Origin: Enhygromyxa salina
GTDB lineage: Bacteria > Myxococcota_A > Polyangia > Nannocystales > Nannocystaceae
Reading direction: 5' to 3'
NCBI RefSeq assembly: GCF_000737335.2
Contig: NZ_JMCC02000011.1
Span: 112,996-176,995 of the forward strand
DNA length: 64,000 bases
Shown here: positions 46,928 to 57,828 of the stretch, piece by piece
Layout: each line of letters opens with the position of its first letter
Position numbering within the stretch: the stretch's first letter is position 1
Notes under the pieces: generated by a model
Databases searched by the model: none
What the model was told of the DNA's origin: nothing
What the model saw: only the letters and a program-made list of their open reading frames with translations
Program-made: the position numbers and the translations under genes

Positions 46928-48007
46928 ATGTCACACTACGAACGCCGACTCTCTGAAGATCTCGAGGCGATCCGCAACGCGATCGACCTCGTCGGTAAAG
47001 ACGTCGCCTCGGGGCTCGAGCGCTGCGTCCGGGCGGTCCGCACCGAAGACCGCGACATGCTGTACCAGATCGCGGTCGACGACCTCGCGATCAACCGGCA
47101 GATCCGCGAGATCGACGAGCTGTGTCACGCCTTCGTCGCTCGGCATCTACCCGCCGCCAGGCACCTGCGCTTCATCTCGTCGGTGCTGCGGCTCACGATC
47201 GCGCTCGAGCGCGCGGGCGACTACGCGGTGACGATCAGCCGGGTCGTGCTTCAGCTCGAGAACGCGCTCTCGGACGACCTGGTCAAGCAGATCGGCGACA
47301 TGGCCGAGATGGCCTGGGCCATGCTCGCCGACGCCGTGCGTGCGTTCTTGGAGGCCGACGTCGAGCTCGCGCGGGCGACCAAGCGGGTCGGCAAGCGGAT
47401 CGATCGCCAATACGACGAGCGCTTCCAAGACCTGATCGAAGGTGCGACCCAGCGTCCGGCCCTGCAGCAGGCCTCGCTGCTCAAGATCTTTGGCAAGATC
47501 GAGCGCTTCAGCGACCAAGCCAAGAACATCTGCGACGAGGCCATGTTCGTGGCCACCGGGGAGCTCAAGGCCCCGCGGGTGTTTCGGATCTTGTTCCTGG
47601 ACGAGCGCAACGATCTGGTCAGCCAGCTCGCGGCCGGGCTCGCAGCCAAGCAGTTCCCCGATCACGGCGTGTACTCCAGCGCCGGCTGGGCAGCAGCGGA
47701 GTCCCACGACGGCGACCTCGCCGCGGTCGCCGACCGATTCGCGCTCACGGTCACGCGCCCGCGCCTGATCACCGAGCTGGCCGAGTCGCCGGTCGAGTAT
47801 CACCTCGTCGTAGCGATCAACGTCCCGTCCGAGCACCTGCCGCGCATCCCCTATCACACGATCCTCCTGCGCTGGGACGACATCACCGTCCCCCCGGCGA
47901 ACCTCCCACCAGAGGCCCGCGCCGAGGCCCTGGACGCCCTCGTCCGTGAACTCAGCGCAAACCTGAGCTCCTTGATGGAGCGACTGCGTGGGACTGAGCC
48001 CGACTGA
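46928..48007 (+). CDS. phoU: PhoU with C-terminal degenerate low-molecular-weight phosphatase domain
   Basis: Phosphate-signalling regulator, 359 residues against about 220-240 for normal PhoU. Residues 1-212 are a PhoU two-bundle domain with both metal-binding ExxxD motifs, E94-x3-D98 (ERAGDYA) and E192-x3-D196 (ERFSDQAKNI). Residues about 216-345 resemble LMW protein tyrosine phosphatase/ArsC: RILFLDERNDLVSQLAAGLA takes the place of the CxxNxxR P-loop, with D225 where the nucleophilic Cys should be and V231 for the Arg, so it is catalytically dead but could bind a phosphoprotein or phosphate. It lies between pstS and pstC rather than at the end of the operon. Confidence 0.88.
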   Translation: MSHYERRLSEDLEAIRNAIDLVGKDVASGLERCVRAVRTEDRDMLYQIAVDDLAINRQIREIDELCHAFVARHLPAARHLRFISSVLRLTIALERAGDYAVTISRVVLQLENALSDDLVKQIGDMAEMAWAMLADAVRAFLEADVELARATKRVGKRIDRQYDERFQDLIEGATQRPALQQASLLKIFGKIERFSDQAKNICDEAMFVATGELKAPRVFRILFLDERNDLVSQLAAGLAAKQFPDHGVYSSAGWAAAESHDGDLAAVADRFALTVTRPRLITELAESPVEYHLVVAINVPSEHLPRIPYHTILLRWDDITVPPANLPPEARAEALDALVRELSANLSSLMERLRGTEPD

Positions 48008-48091
48008 CGCGCCGCGCTCAGCTGGTCCTGCTCCTCTGGTCTTGCTTCTCTGGTCTTCTTCCCTGGTCTTCCCTGGCCTGTTTCGATTCGC

Positions 48092-48991
48092 ATGCAACAC
48101 GAAGACGTCCGCGACTTCCACTGGTACGTGGATAAGGCGATGGCAAGCCTGGTGTTCTTGGGGGGGATCTCCGCGATCGTCTTCATCATCGGGATCTTCT
48201 TGTTCATCACCCGCGAGGGGTTCGCGTTCATCACCCAGTCGATGGACATCCGCGAGTTCTTCTTCGACCCGGCGTGGCGACCCACGTCGGACTCGAACCC
48301 GACCTACGGCGCGTTCGCGCTGATCGCCGGCACCGCCAGCATCACCGGGCTCGCGGTCTTGCTCTCGATCCCGTTCTCGCTGGGCGCCGCGATCTACATC
48401 GCGGAGTTCGCCGAGGGTCGGACCCGCGAGATCCTCAAGATCCTCATCGAGCTGCTCGCGGCGATCCCCTCGGTCGTGTGGGGCTTCATCGGGCTGTCGA
48501 TCATGAACCCGCTGATCATCGACATGTTCGATGTGCCGGTTGGCCTCAACATCCTCAATGCCGGGGTGATCCTCGCCTTGATGGCCGCCCCGATCATGAC
48601 CACGATCGCCGAGGACGCGCTCAAGGCCGTGCCCGATCGCTATCGTGAGGCCGCCGAAGCGCTCGGGGCCACGCGCTGGCAGGTGACCTTGAAGATCGTG
48701 CTGCCCGCGGCCAAGCACGGGCTGATGGCCGCGGTGCTGCTGGGCGTGGGTCGGGGCTTCGGCGAGACCATGGCCGTGCTGATGGCCAGCGGCCACTCGA
48801 TCAACGTGCCCGACGGGCTGTTCGACTCGGTCCGCGCGCTCACGGCAACCATCGCCGCCGAGCTTGGCGAGACCGCCGTCGGCAGCGAGCACTACCAGGC
48901 CTTGTTCACCCTCGGCATCCTGCTGTTCGCCGTCACCTTCATCATCAACCTCACGGCCGACCTGGTCATGCGTGGGATCAAGCGATCCTAG
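48092..48991 (+). CDS. pstC: Phosphate ABC transporter permease PstC
   Basis: Inner-membrane permease of 299 residues with six predicted helices. FSLGAAIYIAEFAEGRTREIL, AAIPSVVWGFIGL and the EAA loop region YREAAEALGATRWQVTLKIVLPAAKHG are typical of PstC. A long soluble loop follows helix 1, as in the family. It starts at an ATG 84 bases after phoU, and pstA follows after nine bases. Confidence 0.92.
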   Translation: MQHEDVRDFHWYVDKAMASLVFLGGISAIVFIIGIFLFITREGFAFITQSMDIREFFFDPAWRPTSDSNPTYGAFALIAGTASITGLAVLLSIPFSLGAAIYIAEFAEGRTREILKILIELLAAIPSVVWGFIGLSIMNPLIIDMFDVPVGLNILNAGVILALMAAPIMTTIAEDALKAVPDRYREAAEALGATRWQVTLKIVLPAAKHGLMAAVLLGVGRGFGETMAVLMASGHSINVPDGLFDSVRALTATIAAELGETAVGSEHYQALFTLGILLFAVTFIINLTADLVMRGIKRS

Positions 48992-49000
48992 GACCCCACG

Positions 49001-49870
49001 ATGTTCGAATCTACCGAGCTCAACGCCCGCAACTGGCGCATCCAACAAGGGATGCGGCTGCTGTTCTTGGGCATGACGCTGCTGCTGGTCCTGCCCGTGA
49101 TCATCATCCTCGGGGTGCTGATCTACAAGGGCAGCCCCGCGCTGTCGTGGGCGTTCCTGACCGAGAACCCCACCAACGGCATGACCGCGGGCGGCATCTT
49201 TCCGGCGCTGATGGGCACCATCGCGCTGGTCCTCGTCGCCCTGATCGCCTCGATCCCCGTGGGCGTCGCGGCCGCGATCTACCTGAGCGAGTACGCGCCC
49301 GACAACTGGCTCACGCGGCTGATCAACCTGGCGATCATCAACCTCGCCGGGGTCCCCTCCATCGTCCACGCGCTGTTTGGGCTGGGCGCGTTCGTGCTGT
49401 TCTTTGGGTTTGGCACCAGCATCCTGGCGGCCAGCTTGACCCTCGCAATCATGACCTTGCCGGTCGTGATCGTGTCCACCCGCGAGTCGCTGCAGGCGGT
49501 GCCCCAGTCGTTCCGCGAGGCGTGCTGGAACATGGGCGCGACCCGCTGGCAGACCATCGTGCGCGTGGTCCTGCCCAACGCGGTCAGCGGCATCCTCACC
49601 GGGATCATCCTCGAGGTCTCGCGCACCGCCGGCGAGACCGCGCCAATCATGTTCACGGGCGCCGCGTTCTTCCTGCCGTTCTTGCCCGAGAGCGTGTTCG
49701 ACCAGACCATGGCGCTCTCGCTCCACTTGTTCGTTGTCGCCACCCAGGTCCCCAACGTCCCCGAGTCCCTGCCCTACGGCGTCGCGCTGGTGCTGATTGG
49801 CATGGTCCTGATCATGAACTCTGCCTCCATCGGCCTGCGGATGGTGCTGCGCAACCGCAAGAAGTGGTGA
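49001..49870 (+). CDS. pstA: Phosphate ABC transporter permease PstA
   Basis: Second permease subunit, 289 residues and six helices. Signature segments are SIPVGVAAAIYLSEYAP, IINLAGVPSIVHALFGLGAF and the EAA loop FREACWNMGATRWQTIVRVVLPNAVSG. Its TGA overlaps the ATG of the first pstB by one base (TGATG), so the permease and ATPase are translationally coupled. Confidence 0.92.
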   Translation: MFESTELNARNWRIQQGMRLLFLGMTLLLVLPVIIILGVLIYKGSPALSWAFLTENPTNGMTAGGIFPALMGTIALVLVALIASIPVGVAAAIYLSEYAPDNWLTRLINLAIINLAGVPSIVHALFGLGAFVLFFGFGTSILAASLTLAIMTLPVVIVSTRESLQAVPQSFREACWNMGATRWQTIVRVVLPNAVSGILTGIILEVSRTAGETAPIMFTGAAFFLPFLPESVFDQTMALSLHLFVVATQVPNVPESLPYGVALVLIGMVLIMNSASIGLRMVLRNRKKW

Positions 49871-50643
49871 TGAGCGACTCGCCCCCAACACGCATCAAAG
49901 AGATCGAGGCGCGCAAGCTCTCGGTCCACTACGGGCGATACACGGCGCTCTCGGGCGCCAACCTCGACGTGTACCGCAACGAGATCTTCGGGATCATTGG
50001 TCCGGCGAACAGCGGCAAGACCTCGTTCTTGCGGGTGCTCAACCGCATGGACACCTTCACGCCGGGCATGCACTTCGAGGGCACCGTCATGTACCGCGGC
50101 AAGGATCTGCGAGACTGGCGAAACCTCTACGCGCTGCGCCGCAGCGTGGGCGTGGTGTTTCCGCTGCCGGTCGGCCTGCCGCTGTCGGTCTACGACAACG
50201 TCGCGCTCGCGCCCCGGCTGCGCGGGGTCCGGGCCAAGGCCGAGCTCGACGTGACCGTTGAAAAATGCCTGCGTCGCGCGGCCCTCTGGGACGAGGTCAA
50301 AGACCGGCTGGGCGCGCTTGGCAGCCTGCTCTCGGGTGGCCAGCAGCAGCGGCTCACGATCGCCCGGGCGCTCTCGCAAGAGCCCGATCTGCTGCTGCTC
50401 GACGAGTTCTCGATCGCCGTTGACCCGGTCACGACCATGCGCATCGAGGACGTGCTCAAGGAGCTCAAGTCCGAGATGACCATCGTGCTGGTGACCAACC
50501 TGACCCAACAGGCCCGGCGCCTGGCCGATCGCACCGCGTTCTTCTTGCAGGGCCAGTGCGTGGAAGTTGGGCCAACCAGCGAGCTGTTCTCTGACCCCAA
50601 GCACGAAAAAACCCAAGCCTACATCGAGGGCCGTTTTGGCTGA
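49870..50643 (+). CDS. pstB: PstB1: phosphate ABC transporter ATPase lacking Q-loop Gln and H-loop His
   Basis: ATP-binding subunit, 257 residues. Walker A GPANSGKT with K50, an intact LSGGQ signature (154-158, LSGGQQQRL) and Walker B D178-E179 are present. Two key residues are not: the Q-loop reads VVFPLPVG with Pro98 where PstB has Gln (VFQKP), and the H-loop reads VTNLTQQ with Asn210 in place of His (THNMQQ). It can therefore offer a signature motif to a partner but is unlikely to hydrolyse ATP at its own site. A second pstB with the opposite losses overlaps it downstream. Confidence 0.9.
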   Translation: MSDSPPTRIKEIEARKLSVHYGRYTALSGANLDVYRNEIFGIIGPANSGKTSFLRVLNRMDTFTPGMHFEGTVMYRGKDLRDWRNLYALRRSVGVVFPLPVGLPLSVYDNVALAPRLRGVRAKAELDVTVEKCLRRAALWDEVKDRLGALGSLLSGGQQQRLTIARALSQEPDLLLLDEFSIAVDPVTTMRIEDVLKELKSEMTIVLVTNLTQQARRLADRTAFFLQGQCVEVGPTSELFSDPKHEKTQAYIEGRFG

Positions 50644-51445
50644 CGCACCCAAGCCGCCCAAGTGCGCGATCCAGACTCGCGGACTGAACCTGTGGTACGG
50701 CGACTTTCAGGCGCTGTTCGACGTTGATTTTGACGTCCCCGCCGGCCGGGTCACCGGCCTGATCGGCCCGTCCGGCTGCGGCAAGTCCACGCTGTTGCGC
50801 AGCGTCAACCGGATCGTCGAGCGGCTTGGCTACGTGCGCACGACCGGCACGATCGACGTGCTCGGCAACGACATCTTTGGCGCCAACGTCGAGCTGCTGC
50901 AGGTCCGCAAGCAGATCGGCATGGTGTTCCAGCGCCCCAACCCGCTGCCCTTGTCGATCCGCGACAACGTGCTGTTTGGCCTGCGCACCCATGGTTCGAG
51001 CACGGGCACGGGCGCAGATCACAAATCCAAGCCCACCAAGGCCGAGGAAGCCCAGATCGTCGAGCAGTCGCTGCGCACGGTGCTGCTGTGGGACAAGGTC
51101 AAAGATCGCCTGGGCGAGCCGGCGATCCGCCTGTCGCTCGAAGAGCAACAAAAGCTGTGCATCGCCCGGCTGCTGCCGGTCAAGCCCCGCGTGCTGCTCA
51201 TGGACGAGCCCTGCTCGGCCCTGGATCCCGACGGCACCGCAGCCGTGGAAGAGCTGATCTGGTCGCTCAAGGGCGACTACACGATCCTGATCGTCACCCA
51301 CAACATGGCCCAGGCCCGCCGCGCCACCGAAGAGTGCGCGTTCATGCTGCACGGCCGCCTGGTCGAGCACACCGAGACCGCCAAGATGTTCGTCTCGCCC
51401 AAGAACCAATCGACCGCGGACTACATCGAAGGTCGCTACGGCTGA
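50636..51445 (+). CDS. pstB: PstB2: phosphate ABC transporter ATPase with degenerate signature motif
   Basis: Second ATPase subunit, 269 residues. Walker A GPSGCGKST with K50, Q-loop Q99 (VFQRPNPLP), Walker B D190-E191 and H-loop H222 (VTHNMAQA) are all canonical. The ABC signature is not: LSGGQQQRL is replaced by LSLEEQQKL (166-174). It begins with TTG at 50636, eight bases inside pstB1, with GAGGG five bases upstream, which gives tight coupling and probably equal amounts of both proteins. An insert GSSTGTGADHKSKPTKAEEA lies between the Q-loop and signature. It complements the defects of PstB1 exactly. Confidence 0.9.
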   Translation: MADAPKPPKCAIQTRGLNLWYGDFQALFDVDFDVPAGRVTGLIGPSGCGKSTLLRSVNRIVERLGYVRTTGTIDVLGNDIFGANVELLQVRKQIGMVFQRPNPLPLSIRDNVLFGLRTHGSSTGTGADHKSKPTKAEEAQIVEQSLRTVLLWDKVKDRLGEPAIRLSLEEQQKLCIARLLPVKPRVLLMDEPCSALDPDGTAAVEELIWSLKGDYTILIVTHNMAQARRATEECAFMLHGRLVEHTETAKMFVSPKNQSTADYIEGRYG

Positions 51446-51474
51446 TTGTTGGCGGCGGGTCTCACACGCTGGCG

Positions 51475-53283
51475 ATGAATTTTGGTGTTCGAGCGAAGTT
51501 CCTGATCGTCACGATCCTGATCGTGGCCGTCACGGATCTTGCCGCGGGTGTGTACTTGCAGTGGCGGCTCCAGGCCGCGACCGAGCGGCGCATGGAGGTC
51601 GAGCTGGCCCGCTTCGCGCGGGCCTCCCGCAACCTGCTCGAGCACGGCGCGTCGGCCAACTCTGACGCGTGGACCGCCGCGGCGATCGACCCACTCGCCG
51701 ATCAGCTCGGCGCCTCGTTCAACGCCCGCGTCACCGTCGTTCGCGGCGACGGCAAGGTGGTCGGTGACTCCGAGGTGCCGCTGAGCGAGATCGCAGCGGT
51801 CGACAACCACGCGAAGCGCCCCGAGGTCCTGGCCGCGGGCGCGGACACCTGCGGCCTGTCGCGGCGCTACAGCAACACGGTCAACACCGAGATGCTGTAC
51901 TGCGCAATGTTGGCGGGGTCGCCAGATGTCGCGGGCGCGGCGGTGGTTCGGGTCGCCACTCCGCTCGAGACCGTCGGCGACTCCATCGCGGGGATCCGGG
52001 CGATCTTGGTGGTCGGCGGGCTGTTGTCGCTGGGCTTGGCGATCGGCGCGGGCCTGGTCGCTTCGCGCATGATGTACGGACGCGTCCGCGAACTCATGGA
52101 GGCAGCACGAGCGATGGCAGAGGGTGACAAGGATCGACGCTTACCGATCGCCAGCAGCGACGAATTTGGTGGGCTCGCGGGCTCGCTCAACCGGGTCTCG
52201 GAGGAGCTCGAGCGCACGGTCAAGGAGCTGGCAGCCGAGCGCGACCTGTTCGAGACCGTCATCCATTCCATGGACGAGGCCGTGCTCGCGGTCGACAGCG
52301 ACCAGCGCATCATCTCGAGCAACCGCTCGGCCCGCGAGCTGCTCTCGCCCAGCGCGGAACTGCACGGCCGCCTGTTGCTCGAGGCGTTCCCCATCCCGCA
52401 GCTGTCAGAGGTGCTCGACCACGCCGTGCGCGGAGAGGCCCGCAGCATCGACATCACCGTCGAGTCGTCCGCCGGGCTGCGCCACCTGATGGTCCGGGCC
52501 ACGCCCCAGGGCGAGTCGGGCGGCGCGGTGTTGGTCATGCACGATGTCACCGAGATCCGTCGGCTCGAGACCGTGCGCCGCGACTTCGTGGCCAACGTCT
52601 CACACGAGCTGCGCACCCCGGTCAGCATCATCCAGGCCAACACCGAGACCCTGCTGTCGGGCGCGCTCGAAGAGCCGGTCCTGGCCCGGCGCTTCCTCGA
52701 CGCGATCAGGCGCAACTCCGAGCGGCTTGGCCAGCTGATCTCGGACTTGCTCGACATCTCGCGGATCGAGGCGGGCAAGTACACGATCGAGATGCGCGCG
52801 CTGTCGATGGCCTCGGTCGGCCACGCGGTCAGCAAGTCGGTCAGCGAGTCTTGCCGACGGCGAACCGTGACCCTCGAGCTCGACATCGATCCAGATCTGC
52901 GGGTGCGCGGGGACGCGAGCGCGCTCGAGCAGATCCTCGTGAACCTGGTCGAGAACGCGGTCAAGTACGGGCCCGAGGGCGGGCTCGTGGAGCTCGGGGC
53001 GGTCCGGCAGGGGTCCAGCGTTCGCATCGAGGTGCGCGACCGCGGGCCAGGCATCGCCCCGGATCAGCGCCGCCGCGTGTTCGAGCGGTTCTATCGGGTC
53101 GATCCAGGCCGCTCGCGCCACATGGGCGGGACCGGGCTCGGTCTGGCGATCGTCAAGAACTTGAGCGAGGCGATGGGCGGCGAGGTCGGCGTGGATCCGC
53201 GCGAGCCGGTCGGGTCATGCTTTTGGGTCCGCCTCGCCGCGTCGGTCGGCGACTCCGACGACGACGACGACGAGTTCGGCTAG
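51475..53283 (+). CDS. phoR: PhoR-type membrane sensor histidine kinase
   Basis: Two-helix membrane histidine kinase of 602 residues. A first TM helix (residues 8-26), a periplasmic domain of about 140 residues, a second TM (IRAILVVGGLLSLGLAIGAG), HAMP, a PAS-like domain (about 265-360), HisKA with H377 in FVANVSHELRTPVS, and an ATPase domain with NLVENAVKYG, DRGPGIAP and GGTGLGLAIV. It ends in an acidic tail. It is the last gene of the pst cluster, 29 bases after pstB2, which points to phosphate signalling. No response regulator gene lies beside it in this window. Confidence 0.85.
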   Translation: MNFGVRAKFLIVTILIVAVTDLAAGVYLQWRLQAATERRMEVELARFARASRNLLEHGASANSDAWTAAAIDPLADQLGASFNARVTVVRGDGKVVGDSEVPLSEIAAVDNHAKRPEVLAAGADTCGLSRRYSNTVNTEMLYCAMLAGSPDVAGAAVVRVATPLETVGDSIAGIRAILVVGGLLSLGLAIGAGLVASRMMYGRVRELMEAARAMAEGDKDRRLPIASSDEFGGLAGSLNRVSEELERTVKELAAERDLFETVIHSMDEAVLAVDSDQRIISSNRSARELLSPSAELHGRLLLEAFPIPQLSEVLDHAVRGEARSIDITVESSAGLRHLMVRATPQGESGGAVLVMHDVTEIRRLETVRRDFVANVSHELRTPVSIIQANTETLLSGALEEPVLARRFLDAIRRNSERLGQLISDLLDISRIEAGKYTIEMRALSMASVGHAVSKSVSESCRRRTVTLELDIDPDLRVRGDASALEQILVNLVENAVKYGPEGGLVELGAVRQGSSVRIEVRDRGPGIAPDQRRRVFERFYRVDPGRSRHMGGTGLGLAIVKNLSEAMGGEVGVDPREPVGSCFWVRLAASVGDSDDDDDEFG

Positions 53284-53411
53284 CGCCCCCCCTCAACCCC
53301 CCTCGAGCGGGTCTCGGTAGATCGTGTCGACTGCCAGGGACACGTTCACCCACCCCCGCTTCGCTGAGCCCCCACGTCCGGGTGCGTGCATCGCGGCGCG
53401 CTGGACGAGCC

Positions 53412-54578
53412 TCACCAGTCGAGGTCATCGCCTGGATCGGGCATGTCCATGTCGTCATCGAGATCGGGACCCGTCACGCAGGTCTCGAACGCGGCGCAGC
53501 CAAGCGTCGGCGCGTCGGCGATGCACTTGCGCGCCTGCGGCCGAGTGTAGTCATTGATCATCACGCGGGTCAGCGCGGTGCAGGCCCGCATCTGGCGTTG
53601 ATACGCGTCGCCCTCTGGCGGCAGCATGCCCGCGCGCTGCGACTCGCACTGCATCTGGATCTCACACAGCTGCCACGCGATCTCATCGTTCTCGGCTCGC
53701 TTGACGGCCTTGGCCTGATCGCGGGCCTGCTGGGCTTCGTCGGCGGCCCGCTCGTTGCTCACACACGCGCTGCCGTTCCACACGCTGCCCGGCTGACAGG
53801 TCGAGACAATTCCATCGAGGGCGCTGAGCTCGAGCCGCAACAGCGCGCCACACTCGGCCGGCGGCGTCGTGTCGCTTGGCGTCGAGCCCAGGCAGGCGTC
53901 AGCGTCGCCGTCGTGATTGAGGATCTCGCGGCTGGCGGTGCTGCGGGCTCCGACCCCAGCAACTTTTTCGACTTCGAGCTCGGTCCCGACCTCTGCGGCG
54001 GCGCCCGTGTAGAACTGGAACGCCCCGACCTGCGCCGCCGCGACCACGTGCGTGGCGCCATCGCAGCGACCCTGAAGCTCGCTGATGTCAAAGCGCGCGC
54101 GCTGGGCCTCGTAGTTGCCGACCAGCGCCATCGACACGTTGAGCTCACCCGCGGTCGCCAGCTTGGCCTCGAGCGAGACCGCGGTCAGCGGCATGTTGGC
54201 GTAGAGTTCGTCGGTCGTTCGGATCGTGATCTGATCACTCTTGCGGGTGATGCCAAGGTAGTCGTAGGCACCCTCCGGCGCCGCGCACTCCCGCAGGACC
54301 TCGACCACGCAGCCCTCGTAGCGGACCACGACCAACCCGCGTCGCAGGCGGCTCTCGAGCGAGGCCCGATCGGTCGCCGGCCACTCGATGATCAGCGGCC
54401 TCACCATCTGGCCGACGCCACCGCAGCGCGCCGTGGCCAGCTCGTGAGCAGGATCGCCGAGCATGTGCTCGGCCACGTTTTTGCGCTTGCAACCAAGCAC
54501 CGAGGGCATCGCGCCCACGGCGACACACAGGGCGATGCACGAGAGTGACGAAGCGTGCTTCAGGATCGGGACCGACAC
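53412..54578 (-). CDS. Lipoprotein of unknown function
   Basis: Exported lipoprotein of 388 residues: signal peptide ending at SVLGC, then a domain with beta strands (GLVVVRYEGCVVEVL) and ten or more cysteines in conserved-looking pairs. A charged helix (RAADEAQQARDQAKAVKRAEND) separates the main domain from a C-terminal Cys-rich helical part ending in an acidic DDDMDMPDPGDD tail. Probably a myxobacteria-specific family. It converges on the phoR gene and shows no functional link. Confidence 0.72.
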   Translation of the reverse strand: MSVPILKHASSLSCIALCVAVGAMPSVLGCKRKNVAEHMLGDPAHELATARCGGVGQMVRPLIIEWPATDRASLESRLRRGLVVVRYEGCVVEVLRECAAPEGAYDYLGITRKSDQITIRTTDELYANMPLTAVSLEAKLATAGELNVSMALVGNYEAQRARFDISELQGRCDGATHVVAAAQVGAFQFYTGAAAEVGTELEVEKVAGVGARSTASREILNHDGDADACLGSTPSDTTPPAECGALLRLELSALDGIVSTCQPGSVWNGSACVSNERAADEAQQARDQAKAVKRAENDEIAWQLCEIQMQCESQRAGMLPPEGDAYQRQMRACTALTRVMINDYTRPQARKCIADAPTLGCAAFETCVTGPDLDDDMDMPDPGDDLDW

Positions 54579-54686
54579 CGTGCAAGGGTACAGGCAGGCC
54601 CCGCCGAGGTCTTCACGGTGCCATCAGCTCGGGCGCGACCGCCCGCTGACTTGCCCGAGCGCAGCGCGTGATGCTCGCAGATCCAG

Positions 54687-55088
54687 TCAAGCGCCCAGCT
54701 GATAGCCGTGCCCGCGCGACTTCCAAGTGCGCGTGATCTTCTTGGCTGCGGCCAGTCGCTGCAGCGCGGTGCGGGCGTCGTGGGTGGTTCCGCCAACGAG
54801 CTCGCACACCTCCGACGGTGACAGCGGCTCGTCGGCGTCACGCAGGGCCTCGAGGATCCGCGCGTCGTAGGTCTCGCGCAGCCGGGCCTTGCTGTGCAGC
54901 TCGACCGCGTCCTCGTTGGCCTCGCCGTCGCAGCACTCGGCGATCGTCAAGGTCCCGAGCAAGCGCCCGGTTCGTCCGGTCTCTACCAGCGCCAGCAGCT
55001 CGGATATGGGCATGCTCGCAGAGCCACGGACAATTTTTATGAGTCCCTGCCGCTCGGCTCGGGCGAAGCGCTCAGCCAGATCGTCCAC
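54687..55088 (-). CDS. Small winged-helix-like regulatory protein
   Basis: Cytoplasmic 133-residue protein. The C-terminal half fits a winged helix (RILEALRDADEPLSPSEVCE, TTHDARTALQRLAAAKKITR, WKSRGHGYQL). The N-terminal half is helical, with a PISELLALVETGRTGRLLG segment. It may bind DNA, but no effector domain is recognised. Located alone upstream of a long non-coding stretch. Confidence 0.6.
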   Translation of the reverse strand: MDDLAERFARAERQGLIKIVRGSASMPISELLALVETGRTGRLLGTLTIAECCDGEANEDAVELHSKARLRETYDARILEALRDADEPLSPSEVCELVGGTTHDARTALQRLAAAKKITRTWKSRGHGYQLGA

Positions 55089-55593
55089 AGGTGATCATTA
55101 ACAAGCACTCGTCGGATCCTGTCAATCGCTGGTCGAACCACAGGCTCACGAAGTGCGCGCAAACATGGAATCTGAATAGTGCGCGGAGTGCCCCGAATCG
55201 ACGCCGCAAATTTGGTGCACATCTGAACTCGAGAGTCTCGGGTGCCGCGCCATGGTCGCCCTGCGCGCGTTGTTCGAAGTCGCGCCTCATGCGCCAGGCC
55301 GGCTCAGCGCTCCAAACTTCCACTCCATACCTGGACGCCTGATGCGGCCCACCCAAATGAACGTGAGAGCGGTCTCGTTGGTGATCGCGCAACAAATGGG
55401 GGAGATCCGAGATCCATGGCCCGTGATTTGCTTCTCAAATTGCCTCTAAATTGCCGTGCGGCGCCGACTTCGTCGGCATTTTCGCTGCCGAGCGCCAAGT
55501 TCGTGGGATGTCGCACCGCTGTTTTCGTCACTCTCAGACCAATCACACCGTCCTTGCGGTAGGATGCGCGAATCAAACCGGTGGAGCCGATTC

Positions 55594-55629
55594 GCGTGGG
55601 TTGCGACCCACGCCGCGAGTTCGCTCGCG
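55594..55629 (+). ncRNA. Tandem hairpins in the 941-bp gap before rpoD
   Basis: The interval 55089-56029 has no convincing gene; frames on both strands are broken or compositionally odd, and its left half is less GC-rich. Within it are two adjacent perfect hairpins: GCGTGGGT-TGCG-ACCCACGC (55594-55613) and CGCGAG-TTCG-CTCGCG (55614-55629), the second with a stable UUCG tetraloop. They may belong to a small RNA or a long structured leader of rpoD; nothing identifies a known RNA family. Confidence 0.35.
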
Positions 55630-56029
55630 CTGATGATCAGGACGATCGAGGTCATCCATACCTCGTGCGTGAAGCTCGCGCGCGGGGGACTTTCCGGCGC
55701 GCGCGTGCTCGATCACGCGAGGCCGCCGCGACCCTCGACCCACCGCGGTCATCAGTGTCAGCAACCGGACCGGCCAAACCGGGTAGCCACAGTTGGTCAT
55801 CATCATCGGCATCGAGCCATCGATCGCCGCTGGCGGCCGTGGCATGCCGCCCGTTGCCAGCGCAGGTGAACCACCAAGCAGCCCCGCTCGGTGGACCCAC
55901 GCCGGTTTGCGGATATACCTGCACACCGTTTCGTGTCTGGCCAGTGGCCCGCGAGTGCTCGCTTCGGAGCGAGCGGCGTCGCCTTCGCCTGCATGAGCGA
56001 ATCGATTCGATCCACCCCGGAGGGTGTTT

Positions 56030-57679
<1,650 letters not shown>

Positions 57680-57696
57680 GCGGAGCCAGGACCCAG

Positions 57697-57733
57697 GACC
57701 GCCAAGCAAATCCCCGCGATTTGTTTGGCGGTC
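57697..57733 (+). terminator. Strong stem-loop terminator of rpoD
   Basis: A 16-base stem (GACCGCCAAGCAAATC pairing with GATTTGTTTGGCGGTC, one G-U) with a five-base loop, 17 bases after the rpoD stop; a T-containing tract (GCTCGTTTGGTTT) follows. Confidence 0.75.
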
Positions 57734-57828
57734 GCTCGTTTGGTTTGAACCGCCCCCCCTGACCTGCCGGAGGACGCTGCGGGACCCATGACCGACGCGG
57801 GGCTCGGCCGGTTGGAGAGATCCTGCGG

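Noticed and set aside
47147..49891. Minus-strand open frame of 914 codons across phoU, pstC and pstA
   Set aside because: Entirely antisense to three conserved genes; its Asp/Gly/His-rich composition is the usual GC-rich mirror pattern.
55594..55629. Possible tRNA in the hairpin cluster
   Set aside because: No acceptor stem, anticodon arm or T-loop consensus can be assembled around the two hairpins.
55089..56029. Search for a gene in the long gap before rpoD
   Set aside because: Frames of up to 230 codons exist on both strands, but none has a plausible protein composition or start; only hairpins are reported.
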